Assembly (NCBI GenBank): GCA_050014795.1
Contig: JBEKCQ010000143.1
Coordinates: forward strand, 1 to 9,880
Direction of reading: 5' to 3'
Source: JALHUF01 sp050014795
GTDB taxonomy: Bacteria; Acidobacteriota; Terriglobia; UBA7540
Length of the DNA: 9,880 nt
A program made the position numbers and the translations under genes. The notes under the pieces are model-generated. The model ran no database searches, was not told the origin of the DNA, and saw nothing but the letters and a program-made list of their open reading frames with translations. Shown here in pieces: positions 3,527 through 9,434 of this stretch (the stretch's first letter is position 1; every line of letters starts with the position of its first letter).

Positions 3527-6102
3527 GGCTGGGAGCACAAATTGGCGGAGCCTTGGCACGGGTTCTCTCCCCGATTCCGGACTCTCGCGTTTTTGGTTTG
3601 CCTTTCCGGGCTGTGGGAAAACCTGAAAGTCAGCAAGTCGCCATTCCGGATTTTGAAAAATCGGTTGTTTACCAAATCCAGAAGTCCATTCTGCAGGACT
3701 CTCAAATGTCCGCCAACCTCCTCCTTTCCATTCCCCCGGTCTCAGCAGCATCGACGCTCATAACGCTCTCCTCAACGATCTACCGAATTCCCAATTTACA
3801 GACCGAAGCGCCGTCTATTGTTGAATTTTCTCCTGCCGCCTTGCCCAGTTCGACGATTAGCCCTGACCTTGTGGCGCTTATTCTGGCCGGTGAGCCCATA
3901 CCGACGGTCTCTCGGAACTTGTTCACGCCACTACCCAGGCCACAAATTCTCGGTGAGGACTACCAAAGGAAAGGGAAACGAACACCACAACCTACACTCT
4001 TCCCTGGTATTGAGAAGTCACAGCCGCATGGCGAGTACAGAAAGGCATACCGGCGGATCAAGACAACAGGCACGATATCCACGCATACGATTCAGATGCT
4101 CACGATCTGGGACCAAATCTACTTGGTTCTACTACCTCCGATTAACTTGGATTTTGTTCCCCAAATCGACGTCGTAGAGAAGCTACGAGCTTACCAGAGA
4201 AGTGGAATCTCATTCCTAGTCGACCATGAGAGTGCACTTCTGGCCGATGAAATGGGAACAGGCAAAACTGTGATGGCGATTGTCGCCCTGCGAATCCTGT
4301 TTCGACTAGGGAAGATAAGAAAGGCCCTAGTGATCTGCCCCGTGAGTGTTCTTGGCGTATGGCAGGAACATCTGCTGGAATGGGGCAGTGAACTCAAGTT
4401 CACAGTCGTGAGGGGAACAAAAGAGACGCGCAAAATGGATTGGGATTTTCCAGCCCATGTGTATGTTTCAACTTACGACACAATCGCCTCCGACTTCCTC
4501 AACATCGTAAAGAAAAAGAAGTCGTTTTCTTGCCAGAATTGCCTTGTCGAGCTCCATTTCAAAGACAAACTTCACATATCGAACGCTGATGAAGTACCGG
4601 AATTCAAATGTCCTAAGTGTGGTGCGATCTTAAAGGATATTCCAGTCAAAGAATCTTTGGTCGACCCGGCTGTCTTTGACAGCTTCGATGTAGTGATTAT
4701 CGACGAGTCGCAGTACATCAAGAATGCCGAAGTAGACAGAAGTCGCGCGGTAAAACTGCTACGTCCGAAGATACGTTGGGCCTTAACAGGTACACCTCTT
4801 GAGACTCGCCTCGATGACCTTGTTTCCATATTCGGCTTTGTAAAGCCAAACTACATGCGTGCCGAGGGCCTCACCCCGAATCTAGCCAAGGAGCTTATGA
4901 AGCCGTTCTTTCTGCGTCGCCTGAAGAAGGATGTGTTGCCCGATTTGCCGCCGAAATTACTACAGAAGATATGGCTAGAGCTGGACGGAGATCAGAGGCT
5001 TGAGTACGATCGGGTTTTCACGACGGGGAGAAACGAACTCACCCAGCTAGGAGAAAAGGTAACCAGGGTTCATATCTTCGCAATCATCACGAAGCTGAAG
5101 CGCATCTGCAATTTCGCACAACAGAAAGCGAAAAGCCCTAAGACAGAAGCACTGCTGGCACAGGTTCAGGAAATCAAGGAAAGCGGACACAAAGGGATTG
5201 TATTTACGCAGTGGGCTGACTCGTACGGAGTGGAGACGTTGCAGTCAGTGCTGAATCCCTTTGGTGCATGTGTCTTAAGAGGAGGAATGACGGACCACCA
5301 GAGACAGGAGTCTATCGCCAAATTCAAAGAAGATCCAGGGACCGCAGTCCTGATAGCAACTCTTAAGACAGGCGGCGTGGGATTGAACCTTGAGGAAGCG
5401 AACTATGTCTTTCACTTCGACCATTGGTGGAATCCTGCCACGATGTGGCAAGCGGAGGACAGGGTACATAGATTTGACCAGAAACATGAATGCGTCAACA
5501 TCTACAGCTATTGGGTGCAGAACACGATCGAAGAGAACATTTTCCAGAAGCTTAAAGACCGGGGCCTGCTCTTCGACGAAGTCGTTAACGGGCTTTCTGA
5601 AAAAGCAATCGATGAGATGTTCTCTACCGAGGAATGGCTAGAGATGCTGGGTGTTAAGACTCAAAAACCGACGGAGAGAACAGAGCGGCGACAAGAACCA
5701 GCGCCCACGCCGTTTGACGAAGCACTAGCAAAGCTCTCCACGCTTAAACCCCTTGAGTTTGAGGAGCTGGTGATGGCGGTCTTTGGCAAATTGGGATTCA
5801 GTAACGCGAGAACCACTAAACGTAGCCATGATGGAGGGGTCGATATAATCGCAAATAGAATGTCCATTGGGAGAACCGAAAAGGTCATTGCTCAGTGCAA
5901 ACGCATGGACCGGGTTGGAGTCGATGTTGGTCGAGAATTGCTTGGAGTCATTGCTGCCGACTCAACCATTGCGAAGGCATTCCTTGTTACGTCGGGCCTC
6001 GTCAGTCAAGAATGCCGCGCCTTCTGCGAACGAGACGGTCGGCTCGCTATCGTTGAGGGCCCACTGCTAACTACATACGCAGTCCAATTCGGGCTTCTAT
6101 GA
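3523..6102 (+). CDS. SNF2-family helicase with inserted zinc ribbon and C-terminal Mrr-type restriction endonuclease domain
   Basis: This 859-residue protein probably translocates on DNA and cuts it. Residues 1-200 are unassigned and rich in Ser, Pro and Thr. The SNF2 ATPase follows: LRAYQRSGI (221-229), motif I DEMGTGKT (242-249), Ia LVICPVSVLGVW (269-280), STYDT (316-320), motif II DESQ (394-397), III LTGTP (421-425), FFLRRLKKDVLPDLPPK (462-478), IV GIVFTQW (558-564), V TGGVGLNL (616-623) and VI QAEDRVHRFDQ (643-653). A zinc ribbon, C337-x2-C340 and C363-x2-C366, is inserted between the STYDT motif and motif II. Residues about 730-859 form an Mrr_cat-like nuclease: FEELV (746-750), DGGVDI with D774, and QCK with Q791 and K793, the usual PD-(D/E)XK residues. 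The start overlaps the upstream stop (ATGA), with GAGGAG close before it. Composition is about 48-50% GC against over 60% around it, suggesting acquisition. ZorD of Zorya is a known helicase plus Mrr-like protein, but no zorA/zorB-like genes are here. Confidence 0.92.
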   Translation: MRLGAQIGGALARVLSPIPDSRVFGLPFRAVGKPESQQVAIPDFEKSVVYQIQKSILQDSQMSANLLLSIPPVSAASTLITLSSTIYRIPNLQTEAPSIVEFSPAALPSSTISPDLVALILAGEPIPTVSRNLFTPLPRPQILGEDYQRKGKRTPQPTLFPGIEKSQPHGEYRKAYRRIKTTGTISTHTIQMLTIWDQIYLVLLPPINLDFVPQIDVVEKLRAYQRSGISFLVDHESALLADEMGTGKTVMAIVALRILFRLGKIRKALVICPVSVLGVWQEHLLEWGSELKFTVVRGTKETRKMDWDFPAHVYVSTYDTIASDFLNIVKKKKSFSCQNCLVELHFKDKLHISNADEVPEFKCPKCGAILKDIPVKESLVDPAVFDSFDVVIIDESQYIKNAEVDRSRAVKLLRPKIRWALTGTPLETRLDDLVSIFGFVKPNYMRAEGLTPNLAKELMKPFFLRRLKKDVLPDLPPKLLQKIWLELDGDQRLEYDRVFTTGRNELTQLGEKVTRVHIFAIITKLKRICNFAQQKAKSPKTEALLAQVQEIKESGHKGIVFTQWADSYGVETLQSVLNPFGACVLRGGMTDHQRQESIAKFKEDPGTAVLIATLKTGGVGLNLEEANYVFHFDHWWNPATMWQAEDRVHRFDQKHECVNIYSYWVQNTIEENIFQKLKDRGLLFDEVVNGLSEKAIDEMFSTEEWLEMLGVKTQKPTERTERRQEPAPTPFDEALAKLSTLKPLEFEELVMAVFGKLGFSNARTTKRSHDGGVDIIANRMSIGRTEKVIAQCKRMDRVGVDVGRELLGVIAADSTIAKAFLVTSGLVSQECRAFCERDGRLAIVEGPLLTTYAVQFGLL

Positions 6103-6116
6103 GTGCTTTATCGAGA

Positions 6117-6191
6117 GTAGGGGCGCGCCGCGTGCGCGCCCAGGTTTATCGCGCCTGCTTCTGACGGGCGGACACAGAGGTCCGCCCCTAC
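6117..6191. repeat. Dispersed hairpin repeat, copy 2 (GTAGGGGCG...CGCCCCTAC ends)
   Basis: A perfect 9-bp inverted repeat, GTAGGGGCG (6117-6125) and CGCCCCTAC (6183-6191), bounds two strong hairpins: GGGCGCGC-CGCGT-GCGCGCCC (6121-6141) and GGGCGGAC-ACAGAG-GTCCGCCC (6166-6187). The core GCGCCCAGGTTTATC matches that of the element at 878-937. It begins 14 bases after the helicase-nuclease stop codon. The first hairpin may therefore act as the 3' end of that operon, although no T-tract follows. It marks the right border of the low-GC cassette. Confidence 0.65.
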
Positions 6192-6202
6192 ACTCCCGGG
6201 CA

Positions 6203-6224
6203 ACACAGAGGTCCGCCCCTACAC
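6203..6224 (+). repeat. Direct repeat of the preceding element's right end
   Basis: ACACAGAGGTCCGCCCCTAC plus two more bases (22 bp) repeats exactly the sequence at 6172-6193, 31 bp upstream. It carries only the right arm of the hairpin, so it is a partial extra copy of the element's end, such as would remain after slippage or partial duplication. Confidence 0.75.
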
Positions 6225-6229
6225 CCCCC

Positions 6230-6258
6230 TTGCGTTTCCCGCTCGCGTTTCCAATAAT
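6230..6258 (+). promoter_or_regulatory. Possible promoter of the GlcG-like/glycerate kinase pair
   Basis: TTGCGT (6230-6235) and AATAAT (6253-6258) are spaced by 17 bases. The -10 box matches five of six consensus positions; the -35 box only three. Transcription would begin about at the A of the ATG at 6265, giving a leaderless message. This would explain why no properly spaced Shine-Dalgarno precedes that gene. Confidence 0.4.
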
Positions 6259-6264
6259 GAAGGG

Positions 6265-6693
6265 ATGCTGACACGCGACAACATTCGTCTGACGCTGGAA
6301 GGCGCGCGCGCGATTCTGGCCGCGGCGGAAAGCCGAGCGCGCGCGATCAAGGTGCCGCAGAACATCGCCGTGGTGGACGAGGGCGGGCACCTGCTGGTGT
6401 TTGCGCGCATGGACGGCGTCAAGCTGTCCTCGATCGAAGTGGCCCTCACCAAGGCTGTCGCCGCGGCGCTGCGCCGCACGCCGACCGGGCCGTCGCCCGC
6501 GAACGAACCGAGTGTCATGCTCTCGCTCGGACTCTCGCTCGCCACGGACGGGAAACTCACCTGCATTCGCGGTGGCTTGCCCTTGTTGGTGAGCGGGCAA
6601 TGCGTGGGCGCTATTGGCGTGAGTGGCGGGACCGAAGACGAGGACGTGCAAGTGGCGCAGGCGGGCGTCGAGGCGCTCGCGAAACTGACATAA
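6265..6693 (+). CDS. GlcG/HbpS-family (DUF336) protein
   Basis: This is a 142-residue soluble protein of the GlcG/HbpS family. Recognition rests on the N-terminal LEGARAILAAAESRARAIKV, the strand-loop IAVVDEGGHLLVFARMDGV (about residues 33-51), an ALTKAVAAALRR helix, and the end RGGLPLLVSGQCVGAIGVSGGTEDEDVQVAQAGVEAL typical of the family. The length is normal. Members include the haem-binding HbpS and GlcG, a protein of unknown biochemical role encoded with glycolate oxidase. That association fits the glyoxylate/glycerate genes here. The stop TAA overlaps the next start (TAATG), so it is cotranscribed with glycerate kinase. The only purine-rich sequence before the ATG (AAGGG) touches the start codon, which is too close for normal ribosome binding. 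Molecular function is uncertain; haem binding is not shown by the sequence. Confidence 0.85.
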   Translation: MLTRDNIRLTLEGARAILAAAESRARAIKVPQNIAVVDEGGHLLVFARMDGVKLSSIEVALTKAVAAALRRTPTGPSPANEPSVMLSLGLSLATDGKLTCIRGGLPLLVSGQCVGAIGVSGGTEDEDVQVAQAGVEALAKLT

Positions 6694-8039
6694 TGAGAAC
6701 CCGCAGCGTACCAATCAGCGTCGCCAAGCCTTCCTACACGAGCGGCAAGCAGCTCGCGGAACAGATCTTTCTCGACACGATGGCGGCCATCGACGTGCGC
6801 CACGCCATGCTCCAGAAGCTCAAGCGCGAAGGCGGAACGCTCGAGGCCGGCACCGCCTCGATCCCACTCCTGCGGCCGCCGCGCGTGCTTGCCTTCGGGA
6901 AGGCCGCCAACAGCATGGCTGCCGCTCTTGACGAGGTCCTGAGCGGCCAAGTAGAAGCGGGCGTGGTGGTCAGTCCCGCGGAGCCGACTAAGAAGCTCGA
7001 CAACTTCCGGTACTTTGTCGGAGGCCATCCCTATCCCAATGCCGGCAGCTTCGAGGGCGCGGAAGCCGCTCTGGAACTCGTCTCCGGTCTTGGTTCCGAC
7101 GATGTCGTGATCTTTCTGGTGTCGGGTGGCGGCTCGGCGCTGCTGGAGAAGCCGATTGATCCGGCCATCAGCCTGGGTGACCTCATCGAACTCAATCGCG
7201 TGCTGGTGGGTTGCGGCCTGCCGATCGAGCAAATCAACGTCTTGCGCAAGCACCTCTCCGCCGTCAAGGGCGGCCGGCTCGCCCAGCGCGCGCACCCGGC
7301 GCGGCAACTCACCATCTTCATTTCCGATGTGCCCGAGCATTTGCCCTCGATGGTAGCCTCCGGCCCGACTATGGCCGACGAATCTACGGTCGAGCAGTGC
7401 ACCAGCTTGGCCGAGCAACACGGTCTGGTCGGCAAGTTCCCTGCCAGCATCCGCAAGCATTTCGAGCAGCGGACGGTTGAGGAAACGCCGAAGCCCGGCG
7501 ATGAGCGATTTGCCAATTCACAGTACTTCTGCTTGCTTTCGAACCGCGATGCGGTCGAGGCCGCGAAAGCCGCGGCGGAGCGATTGGGCTTCGCGTGCGA
7601 GATTGATGCAAGCGCCTGGGACGCGGACTTCCGGCAGGTGGCTGACGCCAATCTGGCTTCACTTCAGGCGTTGGCCGAAGTCCACCCCGGCCAGCCGGTT
7701 TGCCTGGTCGTGGGCGGCGAGGTTACTTGCCCCGTGACTGGGTTGGGGACGGGCGGGCGCAATCAGGCTTTCGTTCTTTACGCCGCGCAGAAAATCGCGG
7801 GACAAAGGCGCGTGGTGCTGAGCGCCGGCACCGATGGGCGCGACGGCAACAGTCCCACGAGCGGCGCCGTGGCTGATGGGCAAAGCGTTTCTCGTGCCTA
7901 CGCCCTAAATCTCGACGCCGCACAATATCTGGCCATGAGCGATTCGTATCATTTCTTCCGGACGCTCGGCGATACGCTCGATATCGGCTTCACGGACAAC
8001 AATGTTCGCGATGTGCGACTCTGGCTCGACTTTGGCTAG
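6693..8039 (+). CDS. Glycerate 2-kinase, MOFRL family
   Basis: This 448-residue cytoplasmic enzyme is predicted to phosphorylate D-glycerate to 2-phosphoglycerate with ATP, feeding it into lower glycolysis. The start is the ATG overlapping the previous stop (TAATG); the open frame further upstream lies inside the GlcG-like gene and is not used. The N-terminal glycerate kinase domain shows LAFGKAANSM with K70, GGHPYPN (110-116), FLVSGGGSALLEKP (141-154), NVLRKHLSAVKGGRLA (182-197), ISDVP (210-214) and VASGPT (221-226). The C-terminal MOFRL domain shows VVGGEVTCPVTGLGTGGRNQ with R356 and SAGTDGRDGNSPTSGAVAD (377-395). K70 and R356 correspond to the Lys and Arg implicated in catalysis in bacterial members of this family. 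The tail reads GDTLDIGFTDNNVRDVRL, diverged from the more usual TGPTGTNV form. Length is normal. Family and reaction are secure; the 2-phosphoglycerate product is inferred from the family. Confidence 0.93.
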   Translation: MRTRSVPISVAKPSYTSGKQLAEQIFLDTMAAIDVRHAMLQKLKREGGTLEAGTASIPLLRPPRVLAFGKAANSMAAALDEVLSGQVEAGVVVSPAEPTKKLDNFRYFVGGHPYPNAGSFEGAEAALELVSGLGSDDVVIFLVSGGGSALLEKPIDPAISLGDLIELNRVLVGCGLPIEQINVLRKHLSAVKGGRLAQRAHPARQLTIFISDVPEHLPSMVASGPTMADESTVEQCTSLAEQHGLVGKFPASIRKHFEQRTVEETPKPGDERFANSQYFCLLSNRDAVEAAKAAAERLGFACEIDASAWDADFRQVADANLASLQALAEVHPGQPVCLVVGGEVTCPVTGLGTGGRNQAFVLYAAQKIAGQRRVVLSAGTDGRDGNSPTSGAVADGQSVSRAYALNLDAAQYLAMSDSYHFFRTLGDTLDIGFTDNNVRDVRLWLDFG

Positions 8040-8049
8040 TGAATCGCAA

Positions 8050-8209
8050 AGAAGACAGGAGTCAGAAGTCAGGAGCCAGAATCTAGCGGGAAGGGCATGC
8101 CCCAACCCCGCCTTGCCCTCGAAAGCAAAATGAAGTCGCTCGCCAGGAGGTTCGTACGAATTTCTGGGTGCACTTCATTCTGACTTCTTACTTCTGACTT
8201 CTGGCTTCT
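8050..8209. repeat. Long inverted repeat built from heptamer units, between glycerate kinase and the reductase gene
   Basis: The left arm (8051-8082) and right arm (8177-8208) are 32 bases each and complementary at 27 of 32 positions, around a 94-base loop. Each arm is itself a run of related 7-mers: AGAAGAC, AGGAGTC, AGAAGTC, AGGAGCC, AGAATCT on the left (8050-8084), and GACTTCT, TACTTCT, GACTTCT, GGCTTCT on the right (8182-8209). The loop contains GGGCATGCCC (8093-8102), flanked by GCGGG and CCCGC. No gene is present in this 183-bp gap; the element may separate transcription of the kinase and reductase genes. Confidence 0.7.
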
Positions 8210-8222
8210 ACAGGGGGTCTTC

Positions 8223-9125
8223 ATGCCGCAATCCGTCGGTTTCATCGGTCTGGGAATTATGGGCCAGCCCATGGCCCTGAATCTGGTGAAGGCTGGCTTC
8301 GCGGTGACGGTCTTCAACCGCACGCGGAGTAAGGCGGAGCCGCTGGAGCAGGCCGGGGCGCGGGTCGCTTCCACGCCTGCTGAGGCGGCGCGCGACGCTG
8401 AGGTCATCGTGAGTATTGTCAGTGACACGGCGGCGATGGAAGAGGTGGTCTGCGGCAAAGGCGGTATTCTCGAAGCCATCCGACCAAGCGCCGTCCTGAT
8501 CGATTCGAGCACGATCAGTCCTACGGTGAGCCGCAAGCTCGCGTGCCTCGTGGCGGGAAAGGGAGCCGCTATGCTCGATGCACCCGTCACCGGCAGCAAG
8601 CATGGTGCCGAAAAAGGCGAGCTGACCTTCATGATCGGCGGCGAGCGGGAAGCGCTGGAGCGCGCGATGCCTGTTCTGAAGGTTCTGGGGAAAAAGCACG
8701 TCTACTGTGGCGAGCACGGGCTCGGTTTGGCTGCGAAGCTCGCCATGAATTGCATCCTGGCAACCACGGTCGAGATTTTTTCCGAGGGCTTCGTAATGGC
8801 CACGAAAGCCGGTGTGCAGCCGCAGACCTTGCTCGAGATCATGCAGTCGAGCCTGGCGCGCTCGGCGATCGTGGACTTCAAGGCGCCGTTCGTCTTCAAG
8901 GGGGACTTCACCCCCTACTTCCCTCTCAAGCTCATGCATAAAGACCTGGAGTTGGCGATGGAAGCTGCCTACGCTCAGAACGTCCCGATGCCCGCTGCCG
9001 CCGCGGTGAAGGAAGTCTACGGCGCGGCCAAAGCACAAGGGCAAGGCGACCGCGATTACGTTGCCGTCATCACCTTTCTCGAGGAGCTGGCAGGAGTCAA
9101 AGTGCGGGTCGCAGCAGCCCCCTGA
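8223..9125 (+). CDS. Beta-hydroxyacid dehydrogenase, probable tartronate semialdehyde (2-hydroxy-3-oxopropionate) reductase
   Basis: This 300-residue NAD(P)-dependent enzyme belongs to the 3-hydroxyisobutyrate dehydrogenase/tartronate semialdehyde reductase family. The neighbourhood suggests it reduces tartronate semialdehyde to D-glycerate, the substrate of the adjacent kinase. The start has AGGGGG (8212-8217) 5 bases before the ATG. GFIGLGIMGQPMALNL (6-21) is the nucleotide-binding signature. NRTRSK (32-37) after the second strand, with basic residues and no acidic one, favours NADPH. The substrate loop is DAPVTGSKHGAEKGELTFMIGG (119-140), the catalytic lysine is K172 in GLAAKLAMN with N176, and MHKDLELA (238-245) is also typical. 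Most family members have Asn-Asn after the lysine helix; here it is N176-C177. Length is normal. Substrate specificity cannot be proved from sequence: succinic semialdehyde or 3-hydroxyisobutyrate activity remains possible. Confidence 0.88.
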   Translation: MPQSVGFIGLGIMGQPMALNLVKAGFAVTVFNRTRSKAEPLEQAGARVASTPAEAARDAEVIVSIVSDTAAMEEVVCGKGGILEAIRPSAVLIDSSTISPTVSRKLACLVAGKGAAMLDAPVTGSKHGAEKGELTFMIGGEREALERAMPVLKVLGKKHVYCGEHGLGLAAKLAMNCILATTVEIFSEGFVMATKAGVQPQTLLEIMQSSLARSAIVDFKAPFVFKGDFTPYFPLKLMHKDLELAMEAAYAQNVPMPAAAAVKEVYGAAKAQGQGDRDYVAVITFLEELAGVKVRVAAAP

Positions 9126-9130
9126 AGCGC

Positions 9131-9172
9131 GGGAGTAGGCAGAAGGCAGTCGGCAGTAAGCAGACGGCGGTT
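9131..9172. repeat. Heptanucleotide tandem repeat, six units
   Basis: Six consecutive degenerate 7-mers, GGGAGTA, GGCAGAA, GGCAGTC, GGCAGTA, AGCAGAC and GGCGGTT, start 6 bases after the reductase stop codon. Their period matches the heptamer arrays at 8050-8084 and 8182-8209 on the other side of the same gene, but the unit sequence differs. No coding potential is seen. Confidence 0.7.
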
Positions 9173-9242
9173 GGCTCGCTATTTCTCAGTTTTGGCTTTA
9201 GACTGTCGAGGGTGAACTGCGGACTTTCCTGGTGAGCTTGCG

Positions 9243-9368
9243 ATGCTTTTGTACCTGATCTGGCAATGCTTGAAATGCGGCTACGCCTTGGTCGCCAAGG
9301 ATCCCCCCGACAAATGCCCCGATTGCGGCGCCCCGCGCGAGGAGTTTGTGCTCATCGAAGAAGATTGA
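9243..9368 (+). CDS. Small rubredoxin-like iron or zinc protein, 41 residues
   Basis: A 41-residue reading frame encodes a rubredoxin-type metal site: WQCLKCGYALVA followed by PPDKCPDCGAPREEF. Cysteines C9, C12, C25 and C28 form two CxxCG knuckles, as in the C-terminal rubredoxin-like domain of rubrerythrins. The CGY and PPDKCPxCGAP wording is characteristic. The domain is complete although far shorter than rubrerythrin, so this is a free-standing mini-rubredoxin and not a fragment. GGTGAG (9231-9236) lies 6 bases before the ATG, and an in-frame stop at 9213-9215 excludes a longer form with another ATG. It likely binds one Fe (electron transfer) or Zn; which one cannot be read. It follows the reductase by 117 bp on the same strand and could be read from the same transcript. 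It is easily missed because of its size. Confidence 0.78.
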   Translation: MLLYLIWQCLKCGYALVAKDPPDKCPDCGAPREEFVLIEED

Positions 9369-9434
9369 TTCCTTGGAGCGGCGCGGCAACCGCAGTTCCT
9401 CCGCTGCGCTCGCCCCCAACCTTTAAGCTCCGTT

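Noticed and set aside
2198..6230. Zorya system
   Set aside because: A helicase with an Mrr-like nuclease recalls ZorD, but no MotAB-like membrane genes (zorA/zorB) or zorC-like gene are present, and the partner is a single small soluble protein.
2201..6230. Insertion sequence or integrase carrying the cassette
   Set aside because: No transposase, integrase or recombinase reading frame and no tRNA attachment site is visible; only non-coding repeats border the low-GC segment.
6600..6692. N-terminal extension of glycerate kinase
   Set aside because: The upstream open frame overlaps the GlcG-like gene, gives an Arg-rich sequence foreign to the family, and the ATG at 6693 makes a standard TAATG coupling and a normal length.
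6219..7460. Long minus-strand open frame of 413 codons
   Set aside because: It lies antisense to the GlcG-like and glycerate kinase genes, whose family motifs are unmistakable. Long antisense frames are expected in GC-rich coding DNA, and the translation has no recognisable domain.
8208..9044. Minus-strand open frame of 278 codons
   Set aside because: It is a shadow of the hydroxyacid dehydrogenase gene at 8223-9125; the product is His/Arg-rich with no family resemblance.
8050..9172. CRISPR array
   Set aside because: The repeat units are 7 bases, contiguous and degenerate, with no unique spacers and no cas genes.
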